A stretch of 11,004 nucleotides of DNA from an uncultured Kingella sp. (GTDB lineage Bacteria > Pseudomonadota > Gammaproteobacteria > Burkholderiales > Neisseriaceae): NCBI GenBank assembly GCA_916720425.1, contig CAKARD010000039.1, positions 1-11,004 of the forward strand, in the 5' to 3' direction. A model generated the notes under the pieces. It was not told where the DNA came from and made no database searches. It saw nothing but the letters and a program-made list of their open reading frames with translations. Both the position numbers and the translations under genes were made by a program. This document shows, in pieces, positions 1 to 6,417 of this stretch; the first letter of the stretch is position 1; each line of letters opens with the position of its first letter.

Positions 1-416
1 AACAGAGTTGTTGCATCTGTAAAAACAGCAGAAGTTTTACGACTGACTGTAACCTGATTTTTAGGTGATGTTGCCTTATTTTTTACTGTAGAAGTCAAAG
101 AAGTGGGTTTAGACACTGCATTTTCTTTAACTTTAGGCTCTTTTTTCACTTTATCATGCTTTTTATCCATCCAACCAGATGGTTTATTCATCGCTGTTTC
201 TAGTCTTCTTGCCAAGCGCGTAGAAAAACCAGTCCCAACCTTCTTGGTTTTAATATTTGAGCGAATTAAATATAAATATGCGGGTTTGTCATAACCTGCT
301 TTTCTAGATAACTTAGAAAGGTTACCTGCCTCTAAAATTAATGTTTCAAAATTCGCAAAACGTGTTTCAATTAACTCTTGCTTTTGGTCTATTTTATTTA
401 CTGCTTTTCGTGCCAT
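1..416 (-). CDS. Phage-repressor-like HTH DNA-binding protein, 3' end missing
   Basis: Reading leftwards from ATG at 416, the frame stays open for 138 codons to the window edge, so the C-terminus is missing. A good ribosome-binding site (AGGGTG, about 6 bases upstream) supports the start. Residues about 25-84 look like a lambda-repressor-type helix-turn-helix domain. NLSKLSRKAGY resembles the helix-turn-helix, and RLARRLETAMNKPSGWMD matches the closing helix and the G-W-M/L-D signature common in phage CI-like repressors. Residues about 85-130 form a linker rich in Lys, Ser, Thr and Pro with no recognisable fold. CI-type repressors often carry a C-terminal peptidase domain, but none is visible here. 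The gene follows ruvX in the same direction after 85 bases. It is probably a sequence-specific DNA-binding regulator, possibly of prophage origin. The target is unknown. The reading frame is firm; the family call is from motif resemblance only. Confidence 0.72.
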   Translation of the reverse strand, partial: MARKAVNKIDQKQELIETRFANFETLILEAGNLSKLSRKAGYDKPAYLYLIRSNIKTKKVGTGFSTRLARRLETAMNKPSGWMDKKHDKVKKEPKVKENAVSKPTSLTSTVKNKATSPKNQVTVSRKTSAVFTDATTL

Positions 417-452
417 TTTTTTCACCCTAAATAATCAATATGTATATTTTAC

Positions 453-475
453 TCATAATTCAAGTTTATTTATGA
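453..475. promoter_or_regulatory. Inverted repeat upstream of the HTH gene, possible operator
   Basis: TCATAA (453-458) and TTATGA (470-475) form a perfect 6-base inverted repeat separated by 11 bases. It lies 37-59 bases upstream of the ATG of the HTH gene, in its promoter region. Phage-type repressors commonly repress their own gene through such dyads, so an autoregulatory operator is plausible. The DNA here is very AT-rich, where short dyads also arise by chance. Confidence 0.25.
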
Positions 476-501
476 TAAATTTAATTATATTTTGAATCAC
501 T

Positions 502-960
502 TTATTCTCTATGCAACAAATATTCTATTGCACCAGTTTCAAAGAAATTTTGTAGAATAAGCTGCGCGGCTACCTGATCTAACACACTTTTTTTCTTGTG
601 TTTTTTTATAAAACTCTCATGCAATAATGATTCGGCATGTAACGATGACAAACGCTCATCTACCCAATAAATAGGCAGGTGAAAGCGACCATGCAATCGC
701 CGACCAAATTGGCGTGCTAAATGGGTGATTTCATGCTCTGTTCCATCTATATGAAAGGGCAAACCTACCACAAGATAATCAGGTTGCCATTCTTGAATTA
801 ATGTGGCAATGTGTTTAAATTTCTCGTCATTACTGTTACCTGTAATTGTCGTTAATGGATGCGCCATTCCCATATCACTATGACCTTGTGCAACCCCTAT
901 ACGCGCCTGCCCAAAATCAAAAGCCAATGCCAAACCTTGTGTTTTTAAATGTTTCTGCAT
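502..960 (-). CDS. ruvX: RuvX/YqgF family Holliday-junction-resolvase-like nuclease (16S rRNA 5' maturation)
   Basis: A 152-residue protein, close to the usual RuvX length (about 138-155). The RNase H-like motifs appear in order: FDFG at 14-17 followed by RIGVA, VVGLPFHIDGTE at about 64-75 (family form VVGLP-x-x-x-DGTE), VDERLSS at 100-106, and a C-terminal acidic residue in LDQVAAQLILQ at 127-137. These supply the conserved acidic residues D15, E102 (or D101) and D128. In E. coli, YqgF processes the 5' end of pre-16S rRNA in the cytoplasm; it was first described as a Holliday junction resolvase homologue. A basic loop (KKHKKKS, 119-125) lies before the last motif and could contact nucleic acid. 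The usual partner gene yqgE is not next to it. The gene lies 167 bases beyond pyrI on the same strand. The ribosome-binding site is weak (GGA about 8 bases upstream). Confidence 0.93.
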   Translation of the reverse strand: MQKHLKTQGLALAFDFGQARIGVAQGHSDMGMAHPLTTITGNSNDEKFKHIATLIQEWQPDYLVVGLPFHIDGTEHEITHLARQFGRRLHGRFHLPIYWVDERLSSLHAESLLHESFIKKHKKKSVLDQVAAQLILQNFFETGAIEYLLHRE

Positions 961-1127
961 AAATATTTTCCATCATTTAGAAAATTTCGATAAGGTAGAT
1001 TTTTTCCATTATTGCAACAAGTTAGAGATTTTTGTGTCACTGAATTTGTAGGACTGCTTCATATTCTACGCCCGATATTTCCACTATAAACAGCACGGTC
1101 AAATTAAATATGTTTGTTTCTTTCTAT

Positions 1128-1586
1128 TTAGGCTTCTGCTACGGTTTCGCGCACAAAGTTTTTTTCACAATAATGGCATTTTAGCTTGGTAAAGCCTGCT
1201 TGTTGACGCACATAAAAGCGACTGCGCACAGGTTCACTATGACTGGCACAATTATTATTGGGACAGCGAAAGACTTCGGTGATTTCATCAGGCAGCACAA
1301 GGTGCATTTTTTTAATTACTTCAAAATTGGCAATAATATTAACCACCGCATTAGGACTAAATAATGCTAAACGATTGGCATCTTCTTCGCTAAATATGAT
1401 ATTTTTGATTTTAATAATATCTTTAGCTCCTTGGCTTTGGCTGGGTAAATTAAAACCAACAGTAACTGCGTTACCATGATGCAATAATTTAAATTGTCGC
1501 AAAATACTTAATGCTAAACCTGCTGGAATATGATCTATCACGGTGCCATTTTCTATGGCTTCTACACTTAGTTGTTTATTTCTCAT
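1128..1586 (-). CDS. pyrI: Aspartate carbamoyltransferase regulatory chain
   Basis: A 152-residue protein, matching E. coli PyrI (153). The N-terminal half (about 1-100) is the allosteric effector-binding domain. In E. coli this binds CTP/UTP as inhibitors and ATP as activator. The C-terminal half is the zinc domain with Cys at 108, 113, 137 and 140, the C-x4-C-x23-C-x2-C arrangement that holds the metal and docks onto the catalytic chain. All four ligands are present, so an allosteric c6r6 holoenzyme is expected. The start ATG overlaps the pyrB stop as ATGA, and AGAGGT lies 6 bases upstream, so the two chains are translationally coupled. That suits a complex with equal numbers of both chains. 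No clear hairpin-plus-T-run terminator follows within the 167-base gap to ruvX. Confidence 0.96.
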   Translation of the reverse strand: MRNKQLSVEAIENGTVIDHIPAGLALSILRQFKLLHHGNAVTVGFNLPSQSQGAKDIIKIKNIIFSEEDANRLALFSPNAVVNIIANFEVIKKMHLVLPDEITEVFRCPNNNCASHSEPVRSRFYVRQQAGFTKLKCHYCEKNFVRETVAEA

Positions 1587-1598
1587 GATGATACCTCT
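1583..1598 (-). promoter_or_regulatory. Translational coupling site: pyrB stop / pyrI start with strong SD
   Basis: On the minus strand, AGAGGT (1598-1593) sits six bases before ATG at 1586, and the pyrB stop TGA overlaps that ATG as ATGA. The ribosome-binding site is inside the last pyrB codons (Glu-Val-Ser-Ser). It fixes the pyrI start and implies coupled synthesis of the two chains. Confidence 0.8.
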
Positions 1599-2509
1599 GG
1601 ATTCAGTACAAGTGAGAGCATGGCCATGCGTGCATATACGCCATTTTTTGCTTGTTCAAAATAATAGGCATAGGAGGTGTTGTCCACATCTGGGTGAATT
1701 TCATCTACACGTGGTAAAGGATGTAATACACGTAAATTGGGCTTGGCAGTCGCAAGCATGGCAGCACAAAGATTGAATTTTCCTTGAATTTTAGCAAATT
1801 CTTCTGCGTCAAAACGTTCACGTTGCACACGTGTCATATAGAGTATGTCTGCCCATTCTATGGCTTCTTCTAAGGTGGGACAAATGTGCCATTTGGTATC
1901 ATATTCGTCGAATTCTTCGGTGATGTAACTGGGCATGGCTAAGCTAGGTGGTGAAATAAATGCAAATTCACAATCAAAATTTTTTAGGGCTTGGGCAAGT
2001 GAATGCACCGTACGCCCATATTTTAAATCACCACACATAGCAATTTTGAGTTTATTTAGCGTGCCTTGAGTTTCAATAATGGTTACCAAATCCAATAATG
2101 TTTGGCTAGGATGTTGGTTGGTACCATCACCTGCATTAATAACTGGAACATGTGAAAATTCTGCTAATACACGTGCAGCCCCATCTTTGGGATGACGTTG
2201 AATAATGGCATTAGCATAACTACTAATAATGCGTGCTGTATCAGCTAAAGTTTCTCCTTTTTTTGCACTGGTATTAGCACCATCTGAAAAACCAATAACT
2301 TTGCCTCCCAAACGTTGCACTGCAGTTTCAAAAGAAAGGCGGGTGCGTGTTGATGGTTCAAAAAAGCAAGAGGCAATGATTTTGTTTGCTAATAGGTCGG
2401 GCTGAGGTTGTTGTTTGAGCTTAAGTGCGGTATTGAGCAAAAAAAGAAGATTTTCTGGGCTAAAATCAGCAATAGAAATGATATGTTGTTGATAAAATGG
2501 ATTGGGCAT
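1583..2509 (-). CDS. pyrB: Aspartate carbamoyltransferase catalytic chain
   Basis: A 308-residue cytoplasmic enzyme that condenses carbamoyl phosphate with L-aspartate, the committed step of pyrimidine synthesis. The carbamoyl-phosphate-binding signature PSTRTRLSFE spans 52-61. SAKKGET (81-87) contains the mobile-loop lysine, K84. HPSQTLLD (133-140) and GDLKYGRTVHS (160-170) are typical. TRVQRERF (226-233) and HPLPRVDEI (263-271) form the aspartate site. The length equals the E. coli-type class B subunit (about 310), which partners with PyrI, encoded immediately after. There is no linked dihydroorotase-like gene of the Pseudomonas pyrBC' type. The gene starts 79 bases after psd; that gap contains a GC-rich hairpin (2543-2568). 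The ribosome-binding site is weak (GAAAGA about 11 bases upstream). Control by UTP-sensitive attenuation, as in E. coli pyrBI, is not evident: no U-run follows the hairpin. Confidence 0.97.
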   Translation of the reverse strand: MPNPFYQQHIISIADFSPENLLFLLNTALKLKQQPQPDLLANKIIASCFFEPSTRTRLSFETAVQRLGGKVIGFSDGANTSAKKGETLADTARIISSYANAIIQRHPKDGAARVLAEFSHVPVINAGDGTNQHPSQTLLDLVTIIETQGTLNKLKIAMCGDLKYGRTVHSLAQALKNFDCEFAFISPPSLAMPSYITEEFDEYDTKWHICPTLEEAIEWADILYMTRVQRERFDAEEFAKIQGKFNLCAAMLATAKPNLRVLHPLPRVDEIHPDVDNTSYAYYFEQAKNGVYARMAMLSLVLNPEVSS

Positions 2510-2542
2510 GGCATTTGTCTTTCACAACGGTAAGGTTCAATA

Positions 2543-2568
2543 CATGGGGACGACTATCCCCCCGCATG
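2543..2568 (-). other. GC-rich hairpin in the psd-pyrB spacer
   Basis: GGGGA (2546-2550) pairs with TCCCC (2557-2561) around a 6-base loop. Flanking CAT/ATG (2543-2545 and 2566-2568) can extend the stem past a small bulge of unpaired C/G. The DNA is clearly more GC-rich than its surroundings. No T-run follows on the minus strand, so it is not a standard intrinsic terminator. It could be an RNA processing or stabilising stem, or part of pyrB control. Confidence 0.45.
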
Positions 2569-2588
2569 GTATGCAGCAAGACGCGTGT

Positions 2589-3494
2589 TCACAATTCAAT
2601 AACTGTACCAAGCAGTTGACCCATACGTGTTTCTACACCTGCTTGTAGATCGCTATTAAGTGCGACTTTTTGAGCTGGGAACAAGTTAATTACAGTAGAA
2701 CCTAATAAAAATGCACCCATTTCTGCACCCTTATTTAAGGTGATGGCGTTTTCTTCGCCTTGTGCTGGATAATTCCATGTTTGCACGGTTTGGCTACGCG
2801 GCGGATTGACCACTCCATGCCATACGGTGCGTATGCTGGCGGTAATGGTTGCGCCTACTAAAATTTGTACCATAGTACCAAACGCAGTGTCAAACACACA
2901 AATAACACGCTCGTTGCGTGCAAACAAGTGAGGAATGTGTTGCGCCAAAAAGGGATTAACAGAATACAATTCACCTGGAACATAAATCATTTGACGCAAT
3001 GTACCTAGATAGGGCATATGCACACGGTGATAATCGCGTGGGGATAAATAGGTGGTAATAAATGTGCCATTTTCAAATTGTCCCGCTAAAGTGGCATCGC
3101 CAGCCAATAAATCGGTTAATGAGAAGGTGTGTCCTTTGGCTTGCAATAATTGATCACGGGCTATCTGACCGCATTCACTAACACGCCCATCAGCAGGTAA
3201 AGCAATTTCTTGTGCATCAGACACGATTGGTCGTACATCTTCTTTGAGTGGGCGAGTAAAAAATTCATTAAAACTATTGTAATCACTGGGCCGATTTTTT
3301 TGCGCCTCTGGCCAATTGATTTTATAAATATTGGCAAATTGTTTGATGACAAAATGAGTCAATCCCCCCCATTGTTTTTGAGCAAACCAGCCTGCTAATC
3401 GGGTTAATGCAAATTGGGGCAAAAGATAGTGTGCAGCAATTTTAGCGCGTTGAAAAAATGTAGGGCGAGGATAAGGTTTCAAATTTGAACTCAT
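2589..3494 (-). CDS. psd: Phosphatidylserine decarboxylase proenzyme
   Basis: A 301-residue proenzyme that decarboxylates phosphatidylserine to phosphatidylethanolamine at the inner face of the cytoplasmic membrane. The autocleavage motif LGST is at 264-267. Cleavage before S266 would give a beta chain of about 265 residues and a small alpha chain with an N-terminal pyruvoyl group. The self-cleavage triad is visible: D102 (PADG), H159 (HRVHMP) and S266. The spacings 57 and 107 residues equal those of E. coli Asp90-His147-Ser254. YLSPRDYHRVH and FNEFFTRPLK (75-84) are family signatures. No typical signal peptide is seen; the N-terminus is amphipathic and basic, consistent with peripheral membrane binding. 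The gene starts 5 bases after the Sel1-repeat gene, with AAGAGA as a probable ribosome-binding site, so both are probably co-transcribed. A pssA partner is not in the window. Confidence 0.96.
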   Translation of the reverse strand: MSSNLKPYPRPTFFQRAKIAAHYLLPQFALTRLAGWFAQKQWGGLTHFVIKQFANIYKINWPEAQKNRPSDYNSFNEFFTRPLKEDVRPIVSDAQEIALPADGRVSECGQIARDQLLQAKGHTFSLTDLLAGDATLAGQFENGTFITTYLSPRDYHRVHMPYLGTLRQMIYVPGELYSVNPFLAQHIPHLFARNERVICVFDTAFGTMVQILVGATITASIRTVWHGVVNPPRSQTVQTWNYPAQGEENAITLNKGAEMGAFLLGSTVINLFPAQKVALNSDLQAGVETRMGQLLGTVIEL

Positions 3495-3499
3495 GGAGT

Positions 3500-4060
3500 T
3501 TAGATCTCTTGTTGTAATTGTGAAAGTTGTTCTAAGGCAATTTTAGCAGGTTCATAATCTTGTTCAGCGGCTTTTTTCCACCAATGTTTGGCGTGCGCAA
3601 AACGATGACTATTGGCATATAATACACCAAAATTAAACTGCGCTTCAGCAAGATTTTGCATGGCAGCGGCTTCAAACCAATCAGCGGCAACCTCATCATC
3701 TCGCGCCACACCCTCACCACGATGATAAGCCAAACCTAAGCGATTTTGTGCATCAGACTCACCTGCTTCAGCAGCTTGTTGCCACCATCTAACAGCAATG
3801 TCCAATAAACCTTGTTCTTCAAATAAATAACCCAAATGGTTTTTTGCCTTTGCGTGTCCACGTTCTGCAGCCAAAGTACACCATTTTTGTGCTTCAATTC
3901 TATTGGCAACCACACCCTCTCCATTGAGATACATAATTGCAAGATTGTGACAAGCTTGTGCATTACCTTGTTCAGCCAGTGCCAACCATTCTGATAATGC
4001 ACTCGCGTAATCTCCATTTTGGTAGGCAACCAAGCCTTTATCAACGGTGGTTTCGGTCAT
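3500..4060 (-). CDS. Sel1-like repeat protein
   Basis: A 186-residue protein made almost entirely of Sel1-like (TPR-like) helical repeats at about 33-69, 70-101, 102-137 and 138-169, preceded by a degenerate unit at about 8-32. Hallmarks are A-x-x-x-L-A/G-x-x-Y, the G-x-GV loops (NGEGV, RGEGV) and A-x-x-W-W/F-x-x-A-A-E-x-G. There is no signal peptide, lipobox or membrane segment, so a cytoplasmic scaffold is likely. Sel1 repeats mediate protein-protein contacts; the partner cannot be told from sequence. The gene is first in the string with psd, 5 bases upstream of it, which may link it to membrane lipid synthesis, though this is only context. The start ATG at 4060 has GGGAT about 6 bases upstream and a TATAAT box (4095-4090) at a suitable distance. 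Confidence 0.85.
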   Translation of the reverse strand: MTETTVDKGLVAYQNGDYASALSEWLALAEQGNAQACHNLAIMYLNGEGVVANRIEAQKWCTLAAERGHAKAKNHLGYLFEEQGLLDIAVRWWQQAAEAGESDAQNRLGLAYHRGEGVARDDEVAADWFEAAAMQNLAEAQFNFGVLYANSHRFAHAKHWWKKAAEQDYEPAKIALEQLSQLQQEI

Positions 4061-4089
4061 ATTTTTATCCCATGATTTAAATAATTGAG

Positions 4090-4129
4090 ATTATAGCCGA
4101 TTTTTAATTAGGCAGGTTTTCGCTATAAT
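4090..4129. promoter_or_regulatory. Overlapping divergent promoters for the Sel1/psd/pyrBI string and trmA
   Basis: A perfect 8-base inverted repeat, ATTATAGC (4090-4097) and GCTATAAT (4122-4129), provides a consensus TATAAT -10 box on each strand. The rightward one would start transcription near 4136, about 20 bases before trmA. The leftward one would start near 4083, about 23 bases before the Sel1 gene. The -35 elements are poor and would interleave between the two -10 boxes, so the two polymerases could not bind together. Confidence 0.6.
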
Positions 4130-4155
4130 TAGTTTCTTTAGCACTTCTGTATTTG

Positions 4156-5241
4156 ATGATGGATTTAAACACTAAAATTCAATATTTAGGCAATTTACTG
4201 GCACCCTTTTTGCCCCCTGATTTATCGGTTTTTGCCTCTAATCAAACGGGTTATCGCATGCGTGCTGAATTTCGCATTTGGCACGATGGCGCAAATATTA
4301 GTTATGCTATGTTTGAAAAAGACCCAACCAACGCAACTTATCGTGTGGTTAAACTAACCCAACTGTCCATTGCACATGACAGCATTAATGCGCTTATGCC
4401 ACGTTTGTTAGCGTATCTTTCTGATAAACCTATATTACGCAACCACTTATATCAATGTGAATTTTTAGCCACATTGAGTGGTGAAATGTTGTTGACTTTA
4501 ATTTACCATAAAAAATTAGATGAAGCATGGCTACAATCGGCACAAGTATTACAACACGATTTAGGTATTAAGGTAATAGGCCGTAGCCGTGGACAAAAAC
4601 TTGTCTTATCGCAAGATTATGTTACAGAGCGATTGCAAGTACACAATCAAATATTTGAATATCGTCAATTAGAAGGTGGCTTCACACAACCCAATGCCAA
4701 AATGTGCGAACAGATGCTGCAATGGGCTTGTGAACAGGCAAAATACGATCCTTCTCGTGATTTACTAGAATTGTATTGTGGCAATGGTAATTTTACTTTA
4801 CCTTTATCGCTGTATTTTCACCGTGTTTTGGCCACTGAAGTTTCTAAAACATCGGTGTTGGCGGCGTTACATAATGCAAAAATCAATCATTGCGACAATA
4901 TCACGATTGCCCGTTTATCTGCTCAAGAATTTACCCAAGCCTATCCACAAGAGCGTGATTTTCGCCGTTTAGTGCAACAAAATATTTCATTACACGATTA
5001 TCACTTTTCCACTATTTTTATTGATCCACCGCGCGCGGGAGTCGACGAGGAAACTTTAAAACTGGTCGCGCAATTTGAACGAATTATTTATATTTCGTGC
5101 AACCCCCATACTTTATGCGACAATTTGCGCATATTATGCCAAAGCCACCACATAGCAGCAGCGGCATTATTTGATCAATTCCCCCAAACACCGCATATTG
5201 AAAGCGGCGTATTATTGATTAGAAATAAGGAGATACGCTAA
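4156..5241 (+). CDS. trmA: tRNA (uracil-5-)-methyltransferase
   Basis: Makes 5-methyluridine at position 54 of the T loop of tRNAs using S-adenosylmethionine. The 361 residues match E. coli TrmA (366) along their length, beginning with the near-identical RMRAEFRIWHDG (34-45). FTQPN (176-180) and LLELYCGNGNF (203-213) form the cofactor site, and IDPPRAG (289-295) is motif IV. SCNP carries the nucleophile cysteine C315, and the general base E349 lies in HIESGVLL. All catalytic residues are present. The start is ATG at 4156 or the next codon, ATG at 4159. The TTG just upstream is a less likely start. No Shine-Dalgarno sequence precedes either ATG, and the leader is only about 20 bases from the predicted promoter. 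TrmA lacks the N-terminal TRAM domain of RlmD, and none is seen here, which separates it from the 23S rRNA enzymes. Confidence 0.96.
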   Translation: MMDLNTKIQYLGNLLAPFLPPDLSVFASNQTGYRMRAEFRIWHDGANISYAMFEKDPTNATYRVVKLTQLSIAHDSINALMPRLLAYLSDKPILRNHLYQCEFLATLSGEMLLTLIYHKKLDEAWLQSAQVLQHDLGIKVIGRSRGQKLVLSQDYVTERLQVHNQIFEYRQLEGGFTQPNAKMCEQMLQWACEQAKYDPSRDLLELYCGNGNFTLPLSLYFHRVLATEVSKTSVLAALHNAKINHCDNITIARLSAQEFTQAYPQERDFRRLVQQNISLHDYHFSTIFIDPPRAGVDEETLKLVAQFERIIYISCNPHTLCDNLRILCQSHHIAAAALFDQFPQTPHIESGVLLIRNKEIR

Positions 5242-5250
5242 AAAGTACAC

Positions 5251-5279
5251 TTGTCAGGATACCACTAACACGTTACAAT
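5251..5279 (+). promoter_or_regulatory. Sigma-70-type promoter for the unknown cassette
   Basis: TTGTCA (5251-5256) and TACAAT (5274-5279) each match the consensus at 5 of 6 bases and are exactly 17 bases apart. Transcription would begin near 5286, about 22-25 bases before the first ATG of the interrupted gene. It begins 10 bases after the trmA stop, so the cassette appears to have its own start signal rather than relying on trmA. Confidence 0.65.
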
Positions 5280-5310
5280 AAATAATTGACTATTCTGATT
5301 GGAGCTAATG

Positions 5311-5955
5311 ATGATAAAGCAAAAATTCCCGAAAAGAGGTCATTTTATCCGAGCCTATTATTCAAACAGCGCAGGCGGTGGCTATTACATAAAATATCTA
5401 ACAGAACAAGAAGCCTACGAAAAAGCCAAAGAAACGCGCTATAAAGTTAAAACTTTTGGGGAGTTAGACACTCCCGCCAAGTACGATGCTTGGTGAGGTG
5501 ATCCTGCTTTTCAACACATTGTGGTGGAATACGCTCCAACATGGGTAACCGAAAAAAAATGGAAGAACTGGGCGTTCAAAGAAATGACTCGTCAGTTGAT
5601 TGTTGCAATATGGGGAGACAATATCCAAAACAACACGGTTGATAATATTTCTCCCGAAGTCATTCGCGTGGTATCCGATACCTTAGAACAGATTGATAAA
5701 TGTTCTGACTCAATGGTATATCGTGAAATTATCCTTTCTTTGGGTCTTTATCCGCCTGCAGGCTTGGCTGACATTTTATTTGCTCAATCTGTGCAAATCA
5801 TGGCGGATTGGAACGATCCTAGAGTACGCGATCCCTTTGCTACTTATAAACAGTGGTATAACGGCATTTTTAAGCAAAATCGTTACGAATCTTGTATTAA
5901 AACCGCGGCGAGAAATTATAGAACCCGTTTAGAAGAAGCATTATTAGGCATTTGA
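5311..5955 (+). pseudogene. Unknown protein, reading frame interrupted by one in-frame TGA
   Basis: From ATG at 5311 (or ATG at 5308) a frame runs 61 codons to TGA at 5494-5496. The same frame then continues open to TGA at 5953-5955, about 214 codons in all. GGAG at 5301-5304 gives a good ribosome-binding site. The part after the stop has no convincing start of its own: GTG at 5521 lacks a ribosome-binding site, and the first in-frame ATG is at 5584. This favours one gene broken by a single base change over two genes. The N-terminal part is basic and aromatic (SAGGGYYIKYLTEQEAYEKA), and the rest is predicted mainly helical and Trp-rich. There is no signal peptide or membrane segment. I do not recognise the family. 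Alternatives are reinitiation, stop-codon read-through or a sequencing error; selenocysteine seems unlikely since no obvious SECIS-like stem is seen. Confidence 0.6.
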
Positions 5956-5977
5956 TAAATTGGTATGGGAGTAGGGT

Positions 5978-6262
5978 ATGAAAAGCTGGTATCTTTCTGA
6001 CATTTTAGAAAATGTTACCGAACGCTTAAAAGAATGGGCATATCTTTACAGAAACCCCATTAGACTATACATCATTGATTCTATTATTTGGTCATTTGGT
6101 CCAGATATAGAATGTATGCGTTGTACGCCTGTGCCACCCATGACTCCTTTTGAAAATGTGATTCTTACCATACATGGAGTGATTTGCTATTTTATTGCAC
6201 CAACATGGATAAATCTGATTCGGCTTCGGGAAAAATATAAACGAAATGGTCATTTGGATTAG
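5978..6262 (+). CDS. Unknown small protein with one possible membrane segment
   Basis: A 94-residue protein starting at ATG 5978, 22 bases after the interrupted gene, with a strong purine-rich ribosome-binding site (GGGAGTAGGG) just upstream. It therefore looks like a real, translated second gene of the 5251-6262 cassette. Residues about 58-82 (VILTIHGVICYFIAP and neighbours) are hydrophobic enough for one membrane span. They are followed by a basic tail (RLREKYKR), which suggests a cytoplasmic C-terminus. The N-terminal half is amphipathic and aromatic, and CMRC (about 47-50) is a C-x2-C pair. I do not recognise the family. Pairing with the preceding gene could suggest an effector/immunity or accessory module, but nothing in the sequence proves it. 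Confidence 0.6.
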   Translation: MKSWYLSDILENVTERLKEWAYLYRNPIRLYIIDSIIWSFGPDIECMRCTPVPPMTPFENVILTIHGVICYFIAPTWINLIRLREKYKRNGHLD

Positions 6263-6417
6263 ATTAAAAACAGCTAGGGGCTGTGGACAATTTGGAATGA
6301 GTAGCGTTTTGTCATCTTGCGAATATTTTTAACACATTGAAGATGCTATTTTATTTTATAGGGTAAAATACACCATTAACCAATTTTCATTTAGCCCCTA
6401 TTGATTAAAAAAATAAA

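Noticed and set aside
103..294. A 63-codon hydrophobic frame on the plus strand
   Set aside because: It is antisense to the HTH gene, whose frame has a start, a ribosome-binding site and a recognisable motif.
961..1127. Promoter for ruvX in the pyrI-ruvX gap (TTGACC, 17 bases, AATATC on the minus strand)
   Set aside because: The -10 match is poor; read-through from pyrI is equally possible. No gene or convincing hairpin was found in this gap.
2410..2440. AAGTGCGGT, the Pasteurellaceae DNA-uptake core, inside pyrB
   Set aside because: Only one copy was seen in 11 kb; a genome using it would show several, so chance is likely.
5494..5560. Selenocysteine at the in-frame TGA
   Set aside because: I see no clear stem-loop of SECIS type right after the TGA, and no selenoprotein family resemblance.
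6270..6284. ACAGC-TAGGG-GCTGT hairpin after the 94-residue gene
   Set aside because: On the plus strand no T-run follows it; the T-run lies on the minus side where no gene is read in that direction. The 5-base stem is too weak to call a terminator.
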